Origin: Pseudomonas sp. MMS21 TM103
GTDB lineage: Bacteria; Pseudomonadota; Gammaproteobacteria; Pseudomonadales; Pseudomonadaceae
DNA length: 64,000 nucleotides
Assembly: GCF_022132145.1 (NCBI RefSeq)
Contig: NZ_JAJISP010000006.1
Span: 1-64,000 of the forward strand
Direction of reading: 5' to 3'
A model generated the notes under the pieces. It searched no databases, was not told the origin of the DNA, and saw only the letters and a program-made list of their open reading frames with translations. The first letter of the stretch is position 1, and each line of letters opens with the position of its first letter. Position numbers and translations under genes: made by a program. Shown piece after piece: positions 12,501-21,035 of the stretch.

Positions 12501-13145
12501 TCAGCTGTTGGCATCGACCATGCCATGGCGTACGGCGAGCAAGGCAAGCTCCACATCGCTGGTAATCGACAGCTTTTCAAAGATTCGATAGCGGTAAGTA
12601 TTGACCGTTTTCGGTGACAGGCACAGCTTGTCGGAGATGCTCTGCACCTTCTGGCAGCCGGCGATCATCAGGGCGATCTGAATCTCTCGCTCGGAAAGCA
12701 AATCAAAGGGCGAGTTGTTGTTTTGCGGCTGAAACGACTTGAGCGCCAATTGCTGGGCGATTTGCGGGCTGATGTAACGCTGTCCCGCGAACACCTGACG
12801 TATGGCCTGCACCATCTCAGCCAGCGCGGCGCCCTTGGTCAGATAGCCAGCAGCGCCTGCCTGCAGCAGCCGCGTGGGGAAAGGATCATCCTCACAGGCA
12901 GTCACCGCGACGACTTTGAGGTCGGGGTGGCTGCGGAGAAGCTTTCGGGTCGCTTCGAGTCCGCCGATGCCGGGCATTTTGACATCCATCAGGACCACAT
13001 CAGGCTTCAATTCGCGGGCTTTCTTCAGCGACTCTTCACCTGAGTCGGCCTGCCCGACGACTTGCAGGCCATCGATATCGGCCAGCATCCGGGTGATACC
13101 TGTACGAACCAGATCGTGGTCGTCGACCACAAGCACCCTTATCAA
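12501..13145 (-). CDS. gacA: Response regulator GacA (UvrY)
   Basis: 214 aa. It is the DNA-binding partner of the sensor kinase GacS; in Pseudomonas it turns on small RNAs (RsmY/RsmZ type) that relieve RsmA repression of secondary metabolism, biofilm and secretion. The receiver domain has the acidic pair DD (8-9), phosphoacceptor Asp54 in LMDVKMPG and Thr/Lys positions (VTAC; LTKGAA); the C-terminal LuxR-type HTH reads LSEREIQIALMIAGC...LSPKTVNTYRYRIFEKL. The start codon is TTG with GAGGTG 5 nt upstream; a TTG start is known for gacA of other pseudomonads. It is followed by uvrC. Confidence 0.96.
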   Translation of the reverse strand: MIRVLVVDDHDLVRTGITRMLADIDGLQVVGQADSGEESLKKARELKPDVVLMDVKMPGIGGLEATRKLLRSHPDLKVVAVTACEDDPFPTRLLQAGAAGYLTKGAALAEMVQAIRQVFAGQRYISPQIAQQLALKSFQPQNNNSPFDLLSEREIQIALMIAGCQKVQSISDKLCLSPKTVNTYRYRIFEKLSITSDVELALLAVRHGMVDANS

Positions 13146-13268
13146 GCGGACACCTCGTTATGTGTCAGCCGCTCAGTGCGGCGGCCTGGCAGGAAATTAC
13201 CGCAGCGTACGGCAGAAAATTCTACGAGGCTTAGCTTGGCGCATAACCGTCAAATAGCAAACGTCAAA

Positions 13269-13288
13269 GAAATCACATTACTGATTTC
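13269..13288 (-). terminator. Possible terminator after tRNA-Ser
   Basis: A 7-bp inverted repeat (13269-13275 with 13282-13288), loop of 6, followed on the minus strand by TTTG. It is AT-rich and 12 nt past the 3' end of tRNA-Ser; a weak terminator at best. Confidence 0.35.
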
Positions 13289-13300
13289 ATTGATAATAAT

Positions 13301-13390
13301 TGGCGGAAGCGGTGAGATTCGAACTCACGGAAGAGTCTCCCCTTCGACGGTTTTCAAGACCGTTGCATTCAACCGCTCTGCCACGCTTCC
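13301..13390 (-). tRNA. tRNA-Ser (anticodon UGA)
   Basis: 90-nt class II tRNA with acceptor stem GGAAGCG/CGCTTCC, G discriminator, encoded CCA, long variable arm, T-loop AGTTCGAATCT and anticodon loop CTTGAAA giving UGA. It reads UCA codons. It stands alone on the minus strand between gacA and the Bax-inhibitor-like gene. Confidence 0.97.
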
Positions 13391-13447
13391 GGCGTTGGTG
13401 CGGGCGGCAATCTTACCGGAACGAAACACACTGTCAAACTCTCTAGG

Positions 13448-13475
13448 TTGGCTGAGGTCGGGGCTCTGTTATTAT
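13448..13475 (+). promoter_or_regulatory. Putative sigma-70 promoter of the BI-1/YccA gene
   Basis: TTGGCT (13448-13453), a 16-nt spacer and TATTAT (13470-13475) preceded by TGT, an extended -10. Transcription would start near 13482, some 40 nt before the ATG. Seen by eye only. Confidence 0.5.
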
Positions 13476-13524
13476 CGACTTCGACTTTGGTCACGGAACC
13501 ATTAGCCCCTACAGGAGTGTCGCC

Positions 13525-14193
13525 ATGCACGAACAAGATTACGCACTCAGTCACGCCCAGGTTGAGCAGCAAGAAGTCAGCCGCGTACTGCGCAACACAT
13601 ACGGCCTGCTGGCTATTACCCTGGCCTTCAGCGGGCTGGTTGCCTTCATGGCGCAGCGCGCCAATGTGCCTTACCCCAACTTTTTCGTGGTGCTGATTGG
13701 CTTCTACGGCCTGTTCTTCCTCACCGCCAAACTGCGTGACTCGTCCTGGGGCCTGCTCTCCACCCTCGCCCTGACCGGCTTCATGGGCTACACCCTGGGA
13801 CCAATCCTCAATCGCTACCTGGGCATGGCCAATGGCGCCGAAGTGGTCAGCTCGGCCTTCACCATGACGGCTCTGGTTTTCTGTGGCCTGTCCGCCTACG
13901 TGCTGATCTCGCGCAAGGACATGAGCTTCCTCAGCGGCTTCATCACTGCTGGCTTCTTCGTCCTGATCGGCGCAATGGTGGCGGGTTTCTTCTTCCAGAT
14001 CAGCGGCCTGCAACTGGCGATCAGCGCCGGCTTCGTGCTGTTTTCCTCGGCCTGCATCCTGTTCCAGACCAGCGCCATCATCCACGGTGGTGAGCGCAAC
14101 TACATCATGGCGACCATCAGCCTGTATGTATCGATCTACAACCTGTTCATCAGCCTGCTGCAGATCATGGGCATCATGGGCAGCGACGACTGA
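13525..14193 (+). CDS. Bax inhibitor-1 / YccA family membrane protein
   Basis: 222 aa with seven hydrophobic segments, the usual topology of the BI-1/TMBIM family; E. coli YccA of this family binds and modulates the FtsH protease. Features seen: N-terminal SRVLRNTYGLLAITLAFSG, and near the C-terminus the family segment AIIHGGERNYIMATISLYVS followed by YNLFISLLQI. A good ribosome site (AGGAG, 7 nt before ATG) fixes the start. A hairpin terminator follows, so it is probably a single-gene unit in front of the tus operon. The exact role in this organism is not known. Confidence 0.92.
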   Translation: MHEQDYALSHAQVEQQEVSRVLRNTYGLLAITLAFSGLVAFMAQRANVPYPNFFVVLIGFYGLFFLTAKLRDSSWGLLSTLALTGFMGYTLGPILNRYLGMANGAEVVSSAFTMTALVFCGLSAYVLISRKDMSFLSGFITAGFFVLIGAMVAGFFFQISGLQLAISAGFVLFSSACILFQTSAIIHGGERNYIMATISLYVSIYNLFISLLQIMGIMGSDD

Positions 14194-14210
14194 CCCCCGA
14201 GCTACACCTG

Positions 14211-14234
14211 AAGCCCGCTTCGGCGGGCTTTTTC
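14211..14234 (+). terminator. Rho-independent terminator after BI-1/YccA gene
   Basis: AAGCCCGC-TTCG-GCGGGCTT stem-loop with a stable TTCG tetraloop followed by TTTT, 17 nt after the stop codon. Confidence 0.88.
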
Positions 14235-14302
14235 GTTCCCGCGGCGAGCATCTTGCGCGTTCACCCTTTATCATTGGGGCAGATTTGACTGCCGGCTTCT
14301 CT

Positions 14303-14695
14303 ATGAAATTCGCCATTGCCCTCTTTGCCCCACCGCATGCGCCCTCCTCCCGGCGCGCCCTGCGTTTTGCTCAGGCAGCCCTGGCCAGCGGCCATCAGAT
14401 AGTGCGACTGTTCTTTTATCAGGATGCGGTGCACAACGCGTCGAGCAATGTGGTCAGCGCGCAGGATGAGTTGGATACCCCTGCCGAATGGCGTGAACTG
14501 GTGCGCCAGCAACAACTCGATGGCGTTGTCTGCATTACCGCAGCGCTTCGCCGCGGCGTCCTCAATGAGCAGGAAGCGCAACGCTATGGGCGTAGCGCCG
14601 GCAATCTGGAGGCGCCCTGGGAACTCTCCGGGCTGGGCCAACTGCACGAAGCGGCGCAAACAGCTGATCGCCTGATCTGCTTCGGAGGGCCTTGA
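14303..14695 (+). CDS. tusD: Sulfurtransferase complex subunit TusD (DsrE family)
   Basis: 130 aa. TusD takes persulfide sulfur from TusA within the TusBCD hexamer and passes it to TusE for 2-thiolation of tRNA wobble uridine. The acceptor cysteine is Cys77 (DGVVCITAAL), matching Cys78 of the E. coli protein. The start at 14303 gives MKFAIALFAPP, the normal DsrE-fold first strand; a longer frame from 14087 runs through the preceding terminator and is rejected. First of four closely packed tus genes. Confidence 0.95.
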   Translation: MKFAIALFAPPHAPSSRRALRFAQAALASGHQIVRLFFYQDAVHNASSNVVSAQDELDTPAEWRELVRQQQLDGVVCITAALRRGVLNEQEAQRYGRSAGNLEAPWELSGLGQLHEAAQTADRLICFGGP

Positions 14696-14696
14696 A

Positions 14697-15056
14697 GTGG
14701 CTAAATCCTTGCTGATCATCAGCCGCCAGTCGCCCTGGTCCGGGCCCAGCGCCCGCGAAGCGCTGGATATTGCCCTGGCTGGCGGCGCGTTCGACCTACC
14801 CCTCGGCATGCTGTTTCTCGACGACGGCGTGTTCCAGCTGGCACCGGCGCAACAGCCCGCCGCCTTGCAGCAGAAAGACCTCACTGCCAACCTGCAGGCG
14901 TTGCCACTGTTCGGCGTCGAATCACTTTATGCCTCGGCGCGCAGCCTGCAAGAGCGCGGCCTGGAGCAACAGGCGCTGACGCTGGCGGCCGAGGTGCTGG
15001 ATGATGCCGCCCTGATCGCACTCATTGACCGCTACGACCAGGTGATCACTCTCTGA
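14697..15056 (+). CDS. tusC: Sulfurtransferase complex subunit TusC (DsrF family)
   Basis: 119 aa, GTG start one base after the tusD stop. The pattern KSLLIISRQSPWSGPSAREALDIAL and the hydrophobic LGMLFLDDGVFQL are typical of TusC/DsrF. It has a structural role in the TusBCD complex and carries no cysteine, as common for this subunit. Its stop overlaps the tusB start (TGATG). Confidence 0.93.
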   Translation: MAKSLLIISRQSPWSGPSAREALDIALAGGAFDLPLGMLFLDDGVFQLAPAQQPAALQQKDLTANLQALPLFGVESLYASARSLQERGLEQQALTLAAEVLDDAALIALIDRYDQVITL

Positions 15057-15355
15057 TGGCTACGTTGCATGTGTTGTCCCATTCACCGTTCAGCGACAGC
15101 CGACTGAGCAGCTGTCTGCGCCTGCTCGGCCCTGCCGACGGCCTACTACTCTGCGGCGATGCGGTTTACGCCCTGCAATCCGGCACCGCGCAGCGCCAGG
15201 CCCTGGACCTGATACCGGACGGTATCGGCCTGTTCGCCCTCGACGAAGACCTCGGCGCGCGCGCCCTGATCGCGCCGGCGCGGACCCAGGTGGTCGACTA
15301 CTCGGGGTTCGTCGAACTCAGTTGCCGCTTCGACAAGGTCAACAGCTGGCTATGA
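15056..15355 (+). CDS. tusB: Sulfurtransferase complex subunit TusB (DsrH family)
   Basis: 99 aa. The N-terminus ATLHVLSHSPFSDSRLSSCL and DGLLLCGDAVYAL match DsrH/TusB, the third subunit of the TusBCD sulfur-relay complex. It overlaps tusC by one base and tusE by four, so all are translated together. Confidence 0.93.
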   Translation: MATLHVLSHSPFSDSRLSSCLRLLGPADGLLLCGDAVYALQSGTAQRQALDLIPDGIGLFALDEDLGARALIAPARTQVVDYSGFVELSCRFDKVNSWL

Positions 15356-15687
15356 CGCATTTGATCGTTGCCGGTCGGCGCATCGAACTGGACAAGGATG
15401 GATATCTGCTCGCCCTGGCGGACTGGTCGGCGCCAGTCGCCGAGGCCCTGGCGCAGCAGGAACAACTGACCCTGAGCGACGAGCACTGGCAGATCCTGCG
15501 CTTGTTGCGGGCTTTCTACGCCGAGTTCCAGCTATCACCAGCCAACCGACCGCTGATCAAATACGTGGCGCTCAAGCTCGGCCCGAAAAAGGGCAACAGC
15601 CTGCACCTCAATCTCCTGTTCAAAGGCGCTCCTGCCAAACTCGCCGCCAAGCTGGCGGGCCTGCCCAAACCGACGAATTGCCTATGA
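15352..15687 (+). CDS. tusE: Sulfur carrier TusE (DsrC family)
   Basis: 111 aa. TusE accepts sulfur from TusD and hands it to MnmA (encoded at 36533-37666 in this window). The flexible C-terminal arm ends GLPKPTNCL with the conserved penultimate Cys110 that carries the persulfide. The start at 15352 overlaps the tusB stop; the longer frame starting at 15322 is unlikely. DsrC core motifs LSDEHWQILRLLRAFYAEF and GPKKG are present. Confidence 0.96.
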   Translation: MTHLIVAGRRIELDKDGYLLALADWSAPVAEALAQQEQLTLSDEHWQILRLLRAFYAEFQLSPANRPLIKYVALKLGPKKGNSLHLNLLFKGAPAKLAAKLAGLPKPTNCL

Positions 15688-16667
15688 ACCTTGTCACCCC
15701 AGCGGAACACCCTTTTGCCCAATTCGTGCGCATCCTCGGCAAAGGCAAGCGCGGCGCGCGCAACCTGACCCGAGAAGAAGCCCGCGAAGCCATGGGCATG
15801 TTGCTCGACGGCAAGGTCGAGGACACCCAGCTCGGCGCCTTCCTGATGCTGCTCAGGCACAAGGAGGAAAGCGCCGAGGAGATGGCCGGCTTTGCCGAGG
15901 CAGTACGCGAGCGCCTGCAGGTACCGGCCATTGCGGTCGATCTGGACTGGCCCAGCTATGCCGGTAAGAAGCGTCATTTGCCCTGGTTCCTCCTCGCCGC
16001 CAAGGCCCTGGCCAACAGCGGCGTGCGCATCCTCCTGCATGGCGGCGGCGCGCACACCGCCGGGCGGCTGTATAGCGAGCAAGTGATCGGGCTCCTGCAG
16101 ATTCCGCTGTGTCGCAGCTGGACCGAGGTGGAGCATGCCTTGCAGGAAACTCAACTGGCATTTATCCCGCTGGGCGACTGGATGCCTCAATTGCAACGGA
16201 TGATCGACCTGCGCAACATCCTCGGCTTGCGCTCGCCGATCCACTCGCTGACCCGCATCCTCAACCCCTTGTCGGCGCGCTGCGGCCTGCAGAGCATCTT
16301 TCACCCCGGCTACCAGGCAGTGCACCGCGAGGCCAGCCAATTGCTCGGTGACACGGCACTGGTAATCAAGGGTGAAGGTGGCGAAGTAGAAATCAATCCA
16401 GATGCCACCAGCCATCTCTATGGCACGGCCAACGGCGAGAACTGGGACGAAGACTGGGCGCCACTGTCGGCGCAGCGCCACGTCAAGCCCGAGTCTCTCG
16501 AGCCCGAGCACCTTCAGGCGTTCTGGCGCGGCGAAGTCGAGGACGCATACGGCCGACTCGCGGTACTGAGCAGCATGGCCATGGCCCTGCGCGGTCTGGG
16601 CATCCCGTATGAAGAGGCATTCAAGCAGGCGCAGCAGCGCTGGGACGCACGAATCATATCGATCTAG
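15684..16667 (+). CDS. ybiB: TrpD2-like glycosyltransferase-family protein (YbiB type)
   Basis: 327 aa. It resembles anthranilate phosphoribosyltransferase in fold, with the N-terminal helical part (LTREEAREAMGMLLDGKVEDTQLGAFLMLL) and a RTPxxHxLTRILNPL-like segment (LRSPIHSLTRILNPL), but members of this TrpD2/YbiB group bind nucleic acid rather than make tryptophan precursors. It begins 4 nt inside the tusE stop, so it is cotranslated with the tus genes. The link with tRNA thiolation is only positional. Name by family resemblance. Confidence 0.8.
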   Translation: MNLVTPAEHPFAQFVRILGKGKRGARNLTREEAREAMGMLLDGKVEDTQLGAFLMLLRHKEESAEEMAGFAEAVRERLQVPAIAVDLDWPSYAGKKRHLPWFLLAAKALANSGVRILLHGGGAHTAGRLYSEQVIGLLQIPLCRSWTEVEHALQETQLAFIPLGDWMPQLQRMIDLRNILGLRSPIHSLTRILNPLSARCGLQSIFHPGYQAVHREASQLLGDTALVIKGEGGEVEINPDATSHLYGTANGENWDEDWAPLSAQRHVKPESLEPEHLQAFWRGEVEDAYGRLAVLSSMAMALRGLGIPYEEAFKQAQQRWDARIISI

Positions 16668-16757
16668 TCGATTCATAAAGGCAGGTTTTTCTACCTTTCA
16701 ATCGAACCAGCGCCGTTAGACTGAACGCCTGAGCCATACAGCCAAAGGAGTCGGGTA

Positions 16758-17756
16758 ATGGGTTTGTTGATTGAAGGAAGCTGGCATGACCAATGGTACG
16801 ACACTGCCTCTGACGGCCGTTTCAAGCGCGAGGATGCCCAGCGACGCAACTGGATCACCGCCGACGGCAGCCCCGGGCCAAGCGGCGAAGGTGGATTCAA
16901 GGCGCAAGCCGGTCGCTATCACTTGTATGTTTCCCTCGCCTGCCCCTGGGCCCATCGCACCCTGATCCTGCGTCAGCTCAAGGGCCTGCAGGACCTGGTC
17001 GATGTGTCGGTGGTCAGCTGGCTGATGCTCGACGATGGCTGGACCTTCGACCCGGCCCACGGCTCTACGGGTGATGCGTTGGACGGCCTGGACTTCCTGC
17101 ATCAGCGCTACACCGCCGATGATGCCAACTACAGTGGCCGGGTAACCGTGCCGCTGTTGTGGGATAAAGAGCAACAGCGCATCGTCAGCAATGAGTCCGC
17201 AGAAATTCTTCGCATGTTCAACAGCGCTTTCGACGGGCTGACGGGCAATTCTCTGGATTTCTATCCCGAAGCACTGCGCGGCGAGATAGATGCACTCAAT
17301 CAGCGCATCTATCCAGCGGTCAACAATGGCGTGTACCGCGCCGGTTTCGCCACTAGCCAGGACGCCTACGAGGAAGCCTTCGGCGAGCTGTTCGACGAAC
17401 TGGATTGGCTGGATAGGCGTCTTGGCGGGCACCGCTACCTCGCTGGCGAATACCTCAGCGAAGCCGATTGGCGCCTGTTCACCACCCTGATTCGCTTCGA
17501 TGCGGTGTACTACGGGCACTTCAAGTGCAACCTGCGGCGCATCGAAGACTACCCGAACCTGTCCAACTGGCTGCGCGAGCTATACCAGTGGCCCGGGGTT
17601 GCGGCATCCGTGGATTTCAAACACATCAAGGGCCATTACTACGCCAGCCATCGCACTATCAACCCGACCGGCATAGTACCCAAGGGGCCGGCGCTGGAGC
17701 TTGCCCGCGAGCATGATCGCGCGCGCCTGCCGGGCAAGGGCCTCTTTACAAGGTAG
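16758..17756 (+). CDS. yqjG: Glutathionyl-hydroquinone reductase (Xi-class GST)
   Basis: 332 aa, normal for this class. It reduces glutathionyl-hydroquinones through a catalytic cysteine, here Cys62 in ACPWAHRTLILR. The thioredoxin-like N-terminal domain is followed by an all-helical GST domain (YEEAFGELFDELDWLDRRLGG; ADWRLFTTLIRFDAVYYGHFK) and the C-terminal HYYASHRTINPTGIVPKGP that marks this family. Start fixed by AAGGAG 8 nt upstream. Single gene; its convergent neighbour is cysG. Confidence 0.93.
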   Translation: MGLLIEGSWHDQWYDTASDGRFKREDAQRRNWITADGSPGPSGEGGFKAQAGRYHLYVSLACPWAHRTLILRQLKGLQDLVDVSVVSWLMLDDGWTFDPAHGSTGDALDGLDFLHQRYTADDANYSGRVTVPLLWDKEQQRIVSNESAEILRMFNSAFDGLTGNSLDFYPEALRGEIDALNQRIYPAVNNGVYRAGFATSQDAYEEAFGELFDELDWLDRRLGGHRYLAGEYLSEADWRLFTTLIRFDAVYYGHFKCNLRRIEDYPNLSNWLRELYQWPGVAASVDFKHIKGHYYASHRTINPTGIVPKGPALELAREHDRARLPGKGLFTR

Positions 17757-17845
17757 GCGCGCCGCCCGTCCGCGCCTACGACAGGGAGTATCGAGCCCTC
17801 CGCTTACTGCGCGACAGCGGGCCGCCCCCTCTTATCAGACGCGGC

Positions 17846-19240
17846 TCAAACCTCAGCCTGAGCGCCTTCGAACCAGGCCAGCTTATCGCGCAGCTGCACC
17901 ACTTCGCCGACAATGACCAGGGTTGGCGCGTGGACCTGATGCTGGGCAACCAATTCCGGCAGGTTCGCCAGGGTGCCGGTGAAGACCCGTTGATTGGGCG
18001 TAGTGCCCTGCTGGATCAACGCCGCAGGCGTGCTGGCGGCCCGGCCATGGGCGATCAATTGCTGGCAAATCAGCGGCAAGCCGACCAGGCCCATGTAGAA
18101 CACCAGGGTCTGGCTGGGCACTGACAGCTCCGCCCAAGGCAGGTCGCAACTGCCGTCCTTGAGGTGGCCGGTGACGAAGCGTACCGACTGCGCGTGATCA
18201 CGATGAGTCAGCGGAATCCCCGCATAAGCGGCACAGCCGCTGGCTGCGGTGATGCCCGGCACTACCTGGAAGGGAATACCCTGGGCCGCCAGCTCCTCGA
18301 TTTCCTCACCGCCCCTGCCAAAGATGAACGGGTCGCCGCCTTTCAGGCGTAAAACCCGCTTGCCCTCTTTGGCCAAGCTGACCAGCTGCTGATTGATCTG
18401 ATCCTGCGGTACAGCATGCTCGGCGCGCTGCTTGCCGACATAAATGCGCTCGGCATCGCGACGGCACAACTCGATGATCGCCGGAGCGACCAGGCGATCG
18501 TAGAGCACCACATCGGCTTGCTGCATCAGGCGCAGGGCGCGAAAGGTCAGCAGATCCGGGTCGCCGGGACCTGCACCGACCAGATACACCTCACCCAGGC
18601 AGCGCGGCGTGCCTCCAGCGATTTTCGCCTCGAGCAGACGTTCACCCTCATGCAATTTACCGGCGAACACGCTCTCGGCAATTTGCCCCTGAAATACGTC
18701 CTCCCAGAACACCCGGCGCTGCTGGACATCGGGGAACAGGCCTTTGACTTGCGCGCGAAACTTCTTTGCCAAACCCGCCAACTGACCATAAGTCGCCGGA
18801 ATCCAGGTTTCGATCTTGGCCCGGATCAACCGCGCCAACACTGGCGCGTCGCCGCCACTGGTGACGGCGACGATCAACGGCGAGCGATCGACGATAGCCG
18901 GGAAGATCACGCTGCACAGCTTCGGTGCATCCACGACATTGACCGGGATTCCCAGCGCCTGGGCCTGGGCGGATATCTGTGCATTTAGCGGTTCATCGTC
19001 GGTGGCAGCGATGATCAGCACTACGCCGCCCAAGTCCTCGGGCTGATAGTTGCGCAGCAGCACCTCGCCAGCCCTCAGCCCGACCAGCTGACAAAGGTCG
19101 TCACGCACTTCGGGCGCCACGACTCTCAGCCTGGCGCCAGCATCGGCGAGCAGACGCGATTTACGCAGCGCCACTTCGCCGCCACCGACCACCAGTACCA
19201 GGCGATCCTGCAATTTGTGGAACAGCGGGAGAAAGTCCAT
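17846..19240 (-). CDS. cysG: Siroheme synthase CysG (multifunctional)
   Basis: 464 aa. One chain carries all steps from uroporphyrinogen III to siroheme, the cofactor of sulfite and nitrite reductases. The N-terminal part is the NAD-dependent dehydrogenase/ferrochelatase (LVLVVGGGEVALRKSRLL, GDAPVLARLIRAKIE); the C-terminal part is uroporphyrinogen methyltransferase (YLVGAGPGDPDLLTFRALR, LRLKGGDPFIFGRGGEE, VVPGITAASGCAAYAGIPLT). It follows serS with 123 nt between, which includes a palindromic repeat. Confidence 0.96.
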   Translation of the reverse strand: MDFLPLFHKLQDRLVLVVGGGEVALRKSRLLADAGARLRVVAPEVRDDLCQLVGLRAGEVLLRNYQPEDLGGVVLIIAATDDEPLNAQISAQAQALGIPVNVVDAPKLCSVIFPAIVDRSPLIVAVTSGGDAPVLARLIRAKIETWIPATYGQLAGLAKKFRAQVKGLFPDVQQRRVFWEDVFQGQIAESVFAGKLHEGERLLEAKIAGGTPRCLGEVYLVGAGPGDPDLLTFRALRLMQQADVVLYDRLVAPAIIELCRRDAERIYVGKQRAEHAVPQDQINQQLVSLAKEGKRVLRLKGGDPFIFGRGGEEIEELAAQGIPFQVVPGITAASGCAAYAGIPLTHRDHAQSVRFVTGHLKDGSCDLPWAELSVPSQTLVFYMGLVGLPLICQQLIAHGRAASTPAALIQQGTTPNQRVFTGTLANLPELVAQHQVHAPTLVIVGEVVQLRDKLAWFEGAQAEV

Positions 19241-19283
19241 GGGCGTGATCCAAGCGAATGACGATGGCGAGGCACAGCCTGGC

Positions 19284-19307
19284 CTGTAGGGTGGGCTTCA
19301 GACCACC
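19284..19307. repeat. Short GGGCTTCAG palindromic repeat
   Basis: The sequence GTAGGGTGGGCTTCAGACCACC can fold on itself (GTGG with CCAC around the CTTCAG core). Similar GTAGGGTGGGCTTCAGCCCACC units are scattered between genes in several pseudomonads. A second CCCCTACCC stretch at about 19334 could pair with its left part. It lies between serS and cysG. Identification rests on resemblance. Confidence 0.5.
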
Positions 19308-19363
19308 AGAAGTACCTGCAGATACAGGCGTGAACCCCTACCCTGCAGGTGTACTCATGCGCA

Positions 19364-20644
19364 TTAACCGATGACGTCAACGCCGCCCATATAGGGCTTG
19401 AGCACTTCAGGCACACGAATGCTACCGTCAGCCTGTTGGTAGTTCTCCAGCACCGCCACCAGGGTGCGGCCTACCGCGAGGCCAGAACCGTTGAGGGTGT
19501 GCAGCAGCTCCGGCTTGCCGGTTTCCGGATTGCGATAACGCGCTTGCATACGCCGCGCCTGGAAGTCGCCGCAATTGGAGCAGGAGGAAATCTCGCGGTA
19601 CTTGTCCTGGCTCGGCACCCAGACCTCAAGATCGTAGGTCTTGGTCGCGCTGAAACCCATGTCGCCGGTGCAGAGGGCGAGCACGCGGTATGGCAATTCG
19701 AGCAGTTGCAGAACCTTTTCGGCATTGCCGGTGAGCTCTTCCAGGGCCTGGTAGGAGGTGCTCGGCTCGACAACCTGCACCATCTCGACCTTGTCGAACT
19801 GATGCTGGCGAATCATGCCACGGGTATCGCGACCGGACGCACCGGCTTCGCTGCGGAAACATGGGGTGTGGGCCACCAGCTTCAGCGGCAATTGCTTGGC
19901 ATCGAGAATCTCGCCCGCAACGATATTGGTCAGCGACACTTCGGCGGTTGGAATCAGGTACAGATCGGCTTCGTTTTCACGGCTGATCTTGAACAGGTCT
20001 TCCTCGAACTTGGGCAACTGACCGGTGCCCTGCAGCGCTGGCGCTTGGACCAGATAAGGCGTGTAGGCCTCTTCATAGCCATGTTCGCCGGTATGCAGGT
20101 TGATCATGAACTGCGCCAGGGCGCGATGCAGGCGAGCGATCGGCCCACGCAACAGCGCGAAACGCGCACCCGACAGTTTGGCGGCGGTTTCGAAATCCAG
20201 CCAGCCGTACTTTTCACCCAGGGCCACGTGATCCTGAACGGCGAAGTCGAAGGTCTTGGGCGTGCCCCAGCGGCGCACCTCGACGTTGCCCTCTTCATCG
20301 TCGCCGACCGGCACCGACTCATGGGGCAGGTTGGGAATGTTCAGCAGCAGGCTATCCAGCTCGACCTGAATGGCCTCCAGCTCCTGCTTGCCTTGCTCCA
20401 GCTCGCTGCCCATGCGATCGACATCCGCCAGCAGCGGGGCGATGTCTTCGCCGCGCTGCTTGGCCTGGCCGATGGTCTTGGAGCGACTGTTGCGCTCGGC
20501 TTGTAGCTGTTCTGTGCGGGTCTGTACGGTCTTGCGCTGGACTTCCAGCGCTTCAAAACGCGCTACATCCAGTTGAAAGCCGCGCGCAGCAAGGCGCTGA
20601 GCCACATCGTGGAGTTGGCTGCGCACCAGTTTGGAGTCGAGCAT
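19364..20644 (-). CDS. serS: Seryl-tRNA synthetase
   Basis: 426 aa, usual length. The N-terminal long coiled-coil arm (residues about 30-100, rich in Glu, Gln and Lys) grips the tRNA; class II motif 2 reads PCFRSEAGASGRDTRGMIRQ and motif 3 GSGLAVGRTLVAVLENY. The start at 20644 gives MLDSKLVRSQLHDVAQRLAARG, the standard N-terminus; an upstream frame extension of 24 residues is rejected. It lies 16 nt after crcB in the lolA-rarA-crcB-serS run. Confidence 0.97.
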   Translation of the reverse strand: MLDSKLVRSQLHDVAQRLAARGFQLDVARFEALEVQRKTVQTRTEQLQAERNSRSKTIGQAKQRGEDIAPLLADVDRMGSELEQGKQELEAIQVELDSLLLNIPNLPHESVPVGDDEEGNVEVRRWGTPKTFDFAVQDHVALGEKYGWLDFETAAKLSGARFALLRGPIARLHRALAQFMINLHTGEHGYEEAYTPYLVQAPALQGTGQLPKFEEDLFKISRENEADLYLIPTAEVSLTNIVAGEILDAKQLPLKLVAHTPCFRSEAGASGRDTRGMIRQHQFDKVEMVQVVEPSTSYQALEELTGNAEKVLQLLELPYRVLALCTGDMGFSATKTYDLEVWVPSQDKYREISSCSNCGDFQARRMQARYRNPETGKPELLHTLNGSGLAVGRTLVAVLENYQQADGSIRVPEVLKPYMGGVDVIG

Positions 20645-20660
20645 GTCAGGTTCTCGTCGA

Positions 20661-21035
20661 TCAGAGTTTGGTGAATGATAGGCCAGCCCAGGTCGCGAGC
20701 AGGCCGCCCAACACACTCAGCGCCACATAGCCGAAGGCTATTGGCGCCTGGCCGCTTTCCAGCAAGCGCAAGGTGTCGAGGGAAAAGGATGAAAACGTGG
20801 TAAATCCGCCTAGAAAACCAACGATCAAGCCGGCGCGTAACTCCAGCGGTATTTCCGGGCGGAGCAGAAACAGTCCATACAGGTAACCGATCAGCAGGCA
20901 GCCAACAATGTTCACCGCCAGGGTCGCTGTATAGAAATATTGTGGCCAGGTTGCATTGATCCAGTTGCCCGTTGCGAAGCGCAACAGGGTTCCGCAAGCA
21001 CCGCCAGCAGCTATCGCAAAGACAACCGCAATCAT
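20661..21035 (-). CDS. crcB: Fluoride channel CrcB (Fluc)
   Basis: 124 aa with four hydrophobic segments, normal for a dual-topology fluoride exporter. Signatures: GGACGTLLRF near the N-terminus and GGFTTFSSFSLDTLRL in the third segment. The start ATG overlaps the rarA stop by four bases. No fluoride riboswitch precedes it, since it is embedded in the rarA operon. Confidence 0.95.
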   Translation of the reverse strand: MIAVVFAIAAGGACGTLLRFATGNWINATWPQYFYTATLAVNIVGCLLIGYLYGLFLLRPEIPLELRAGLIVGFLGGFTTFSSFSLDTLRLLESGQAPIAFGYVALSVLGGLLATWAGLSFTKL

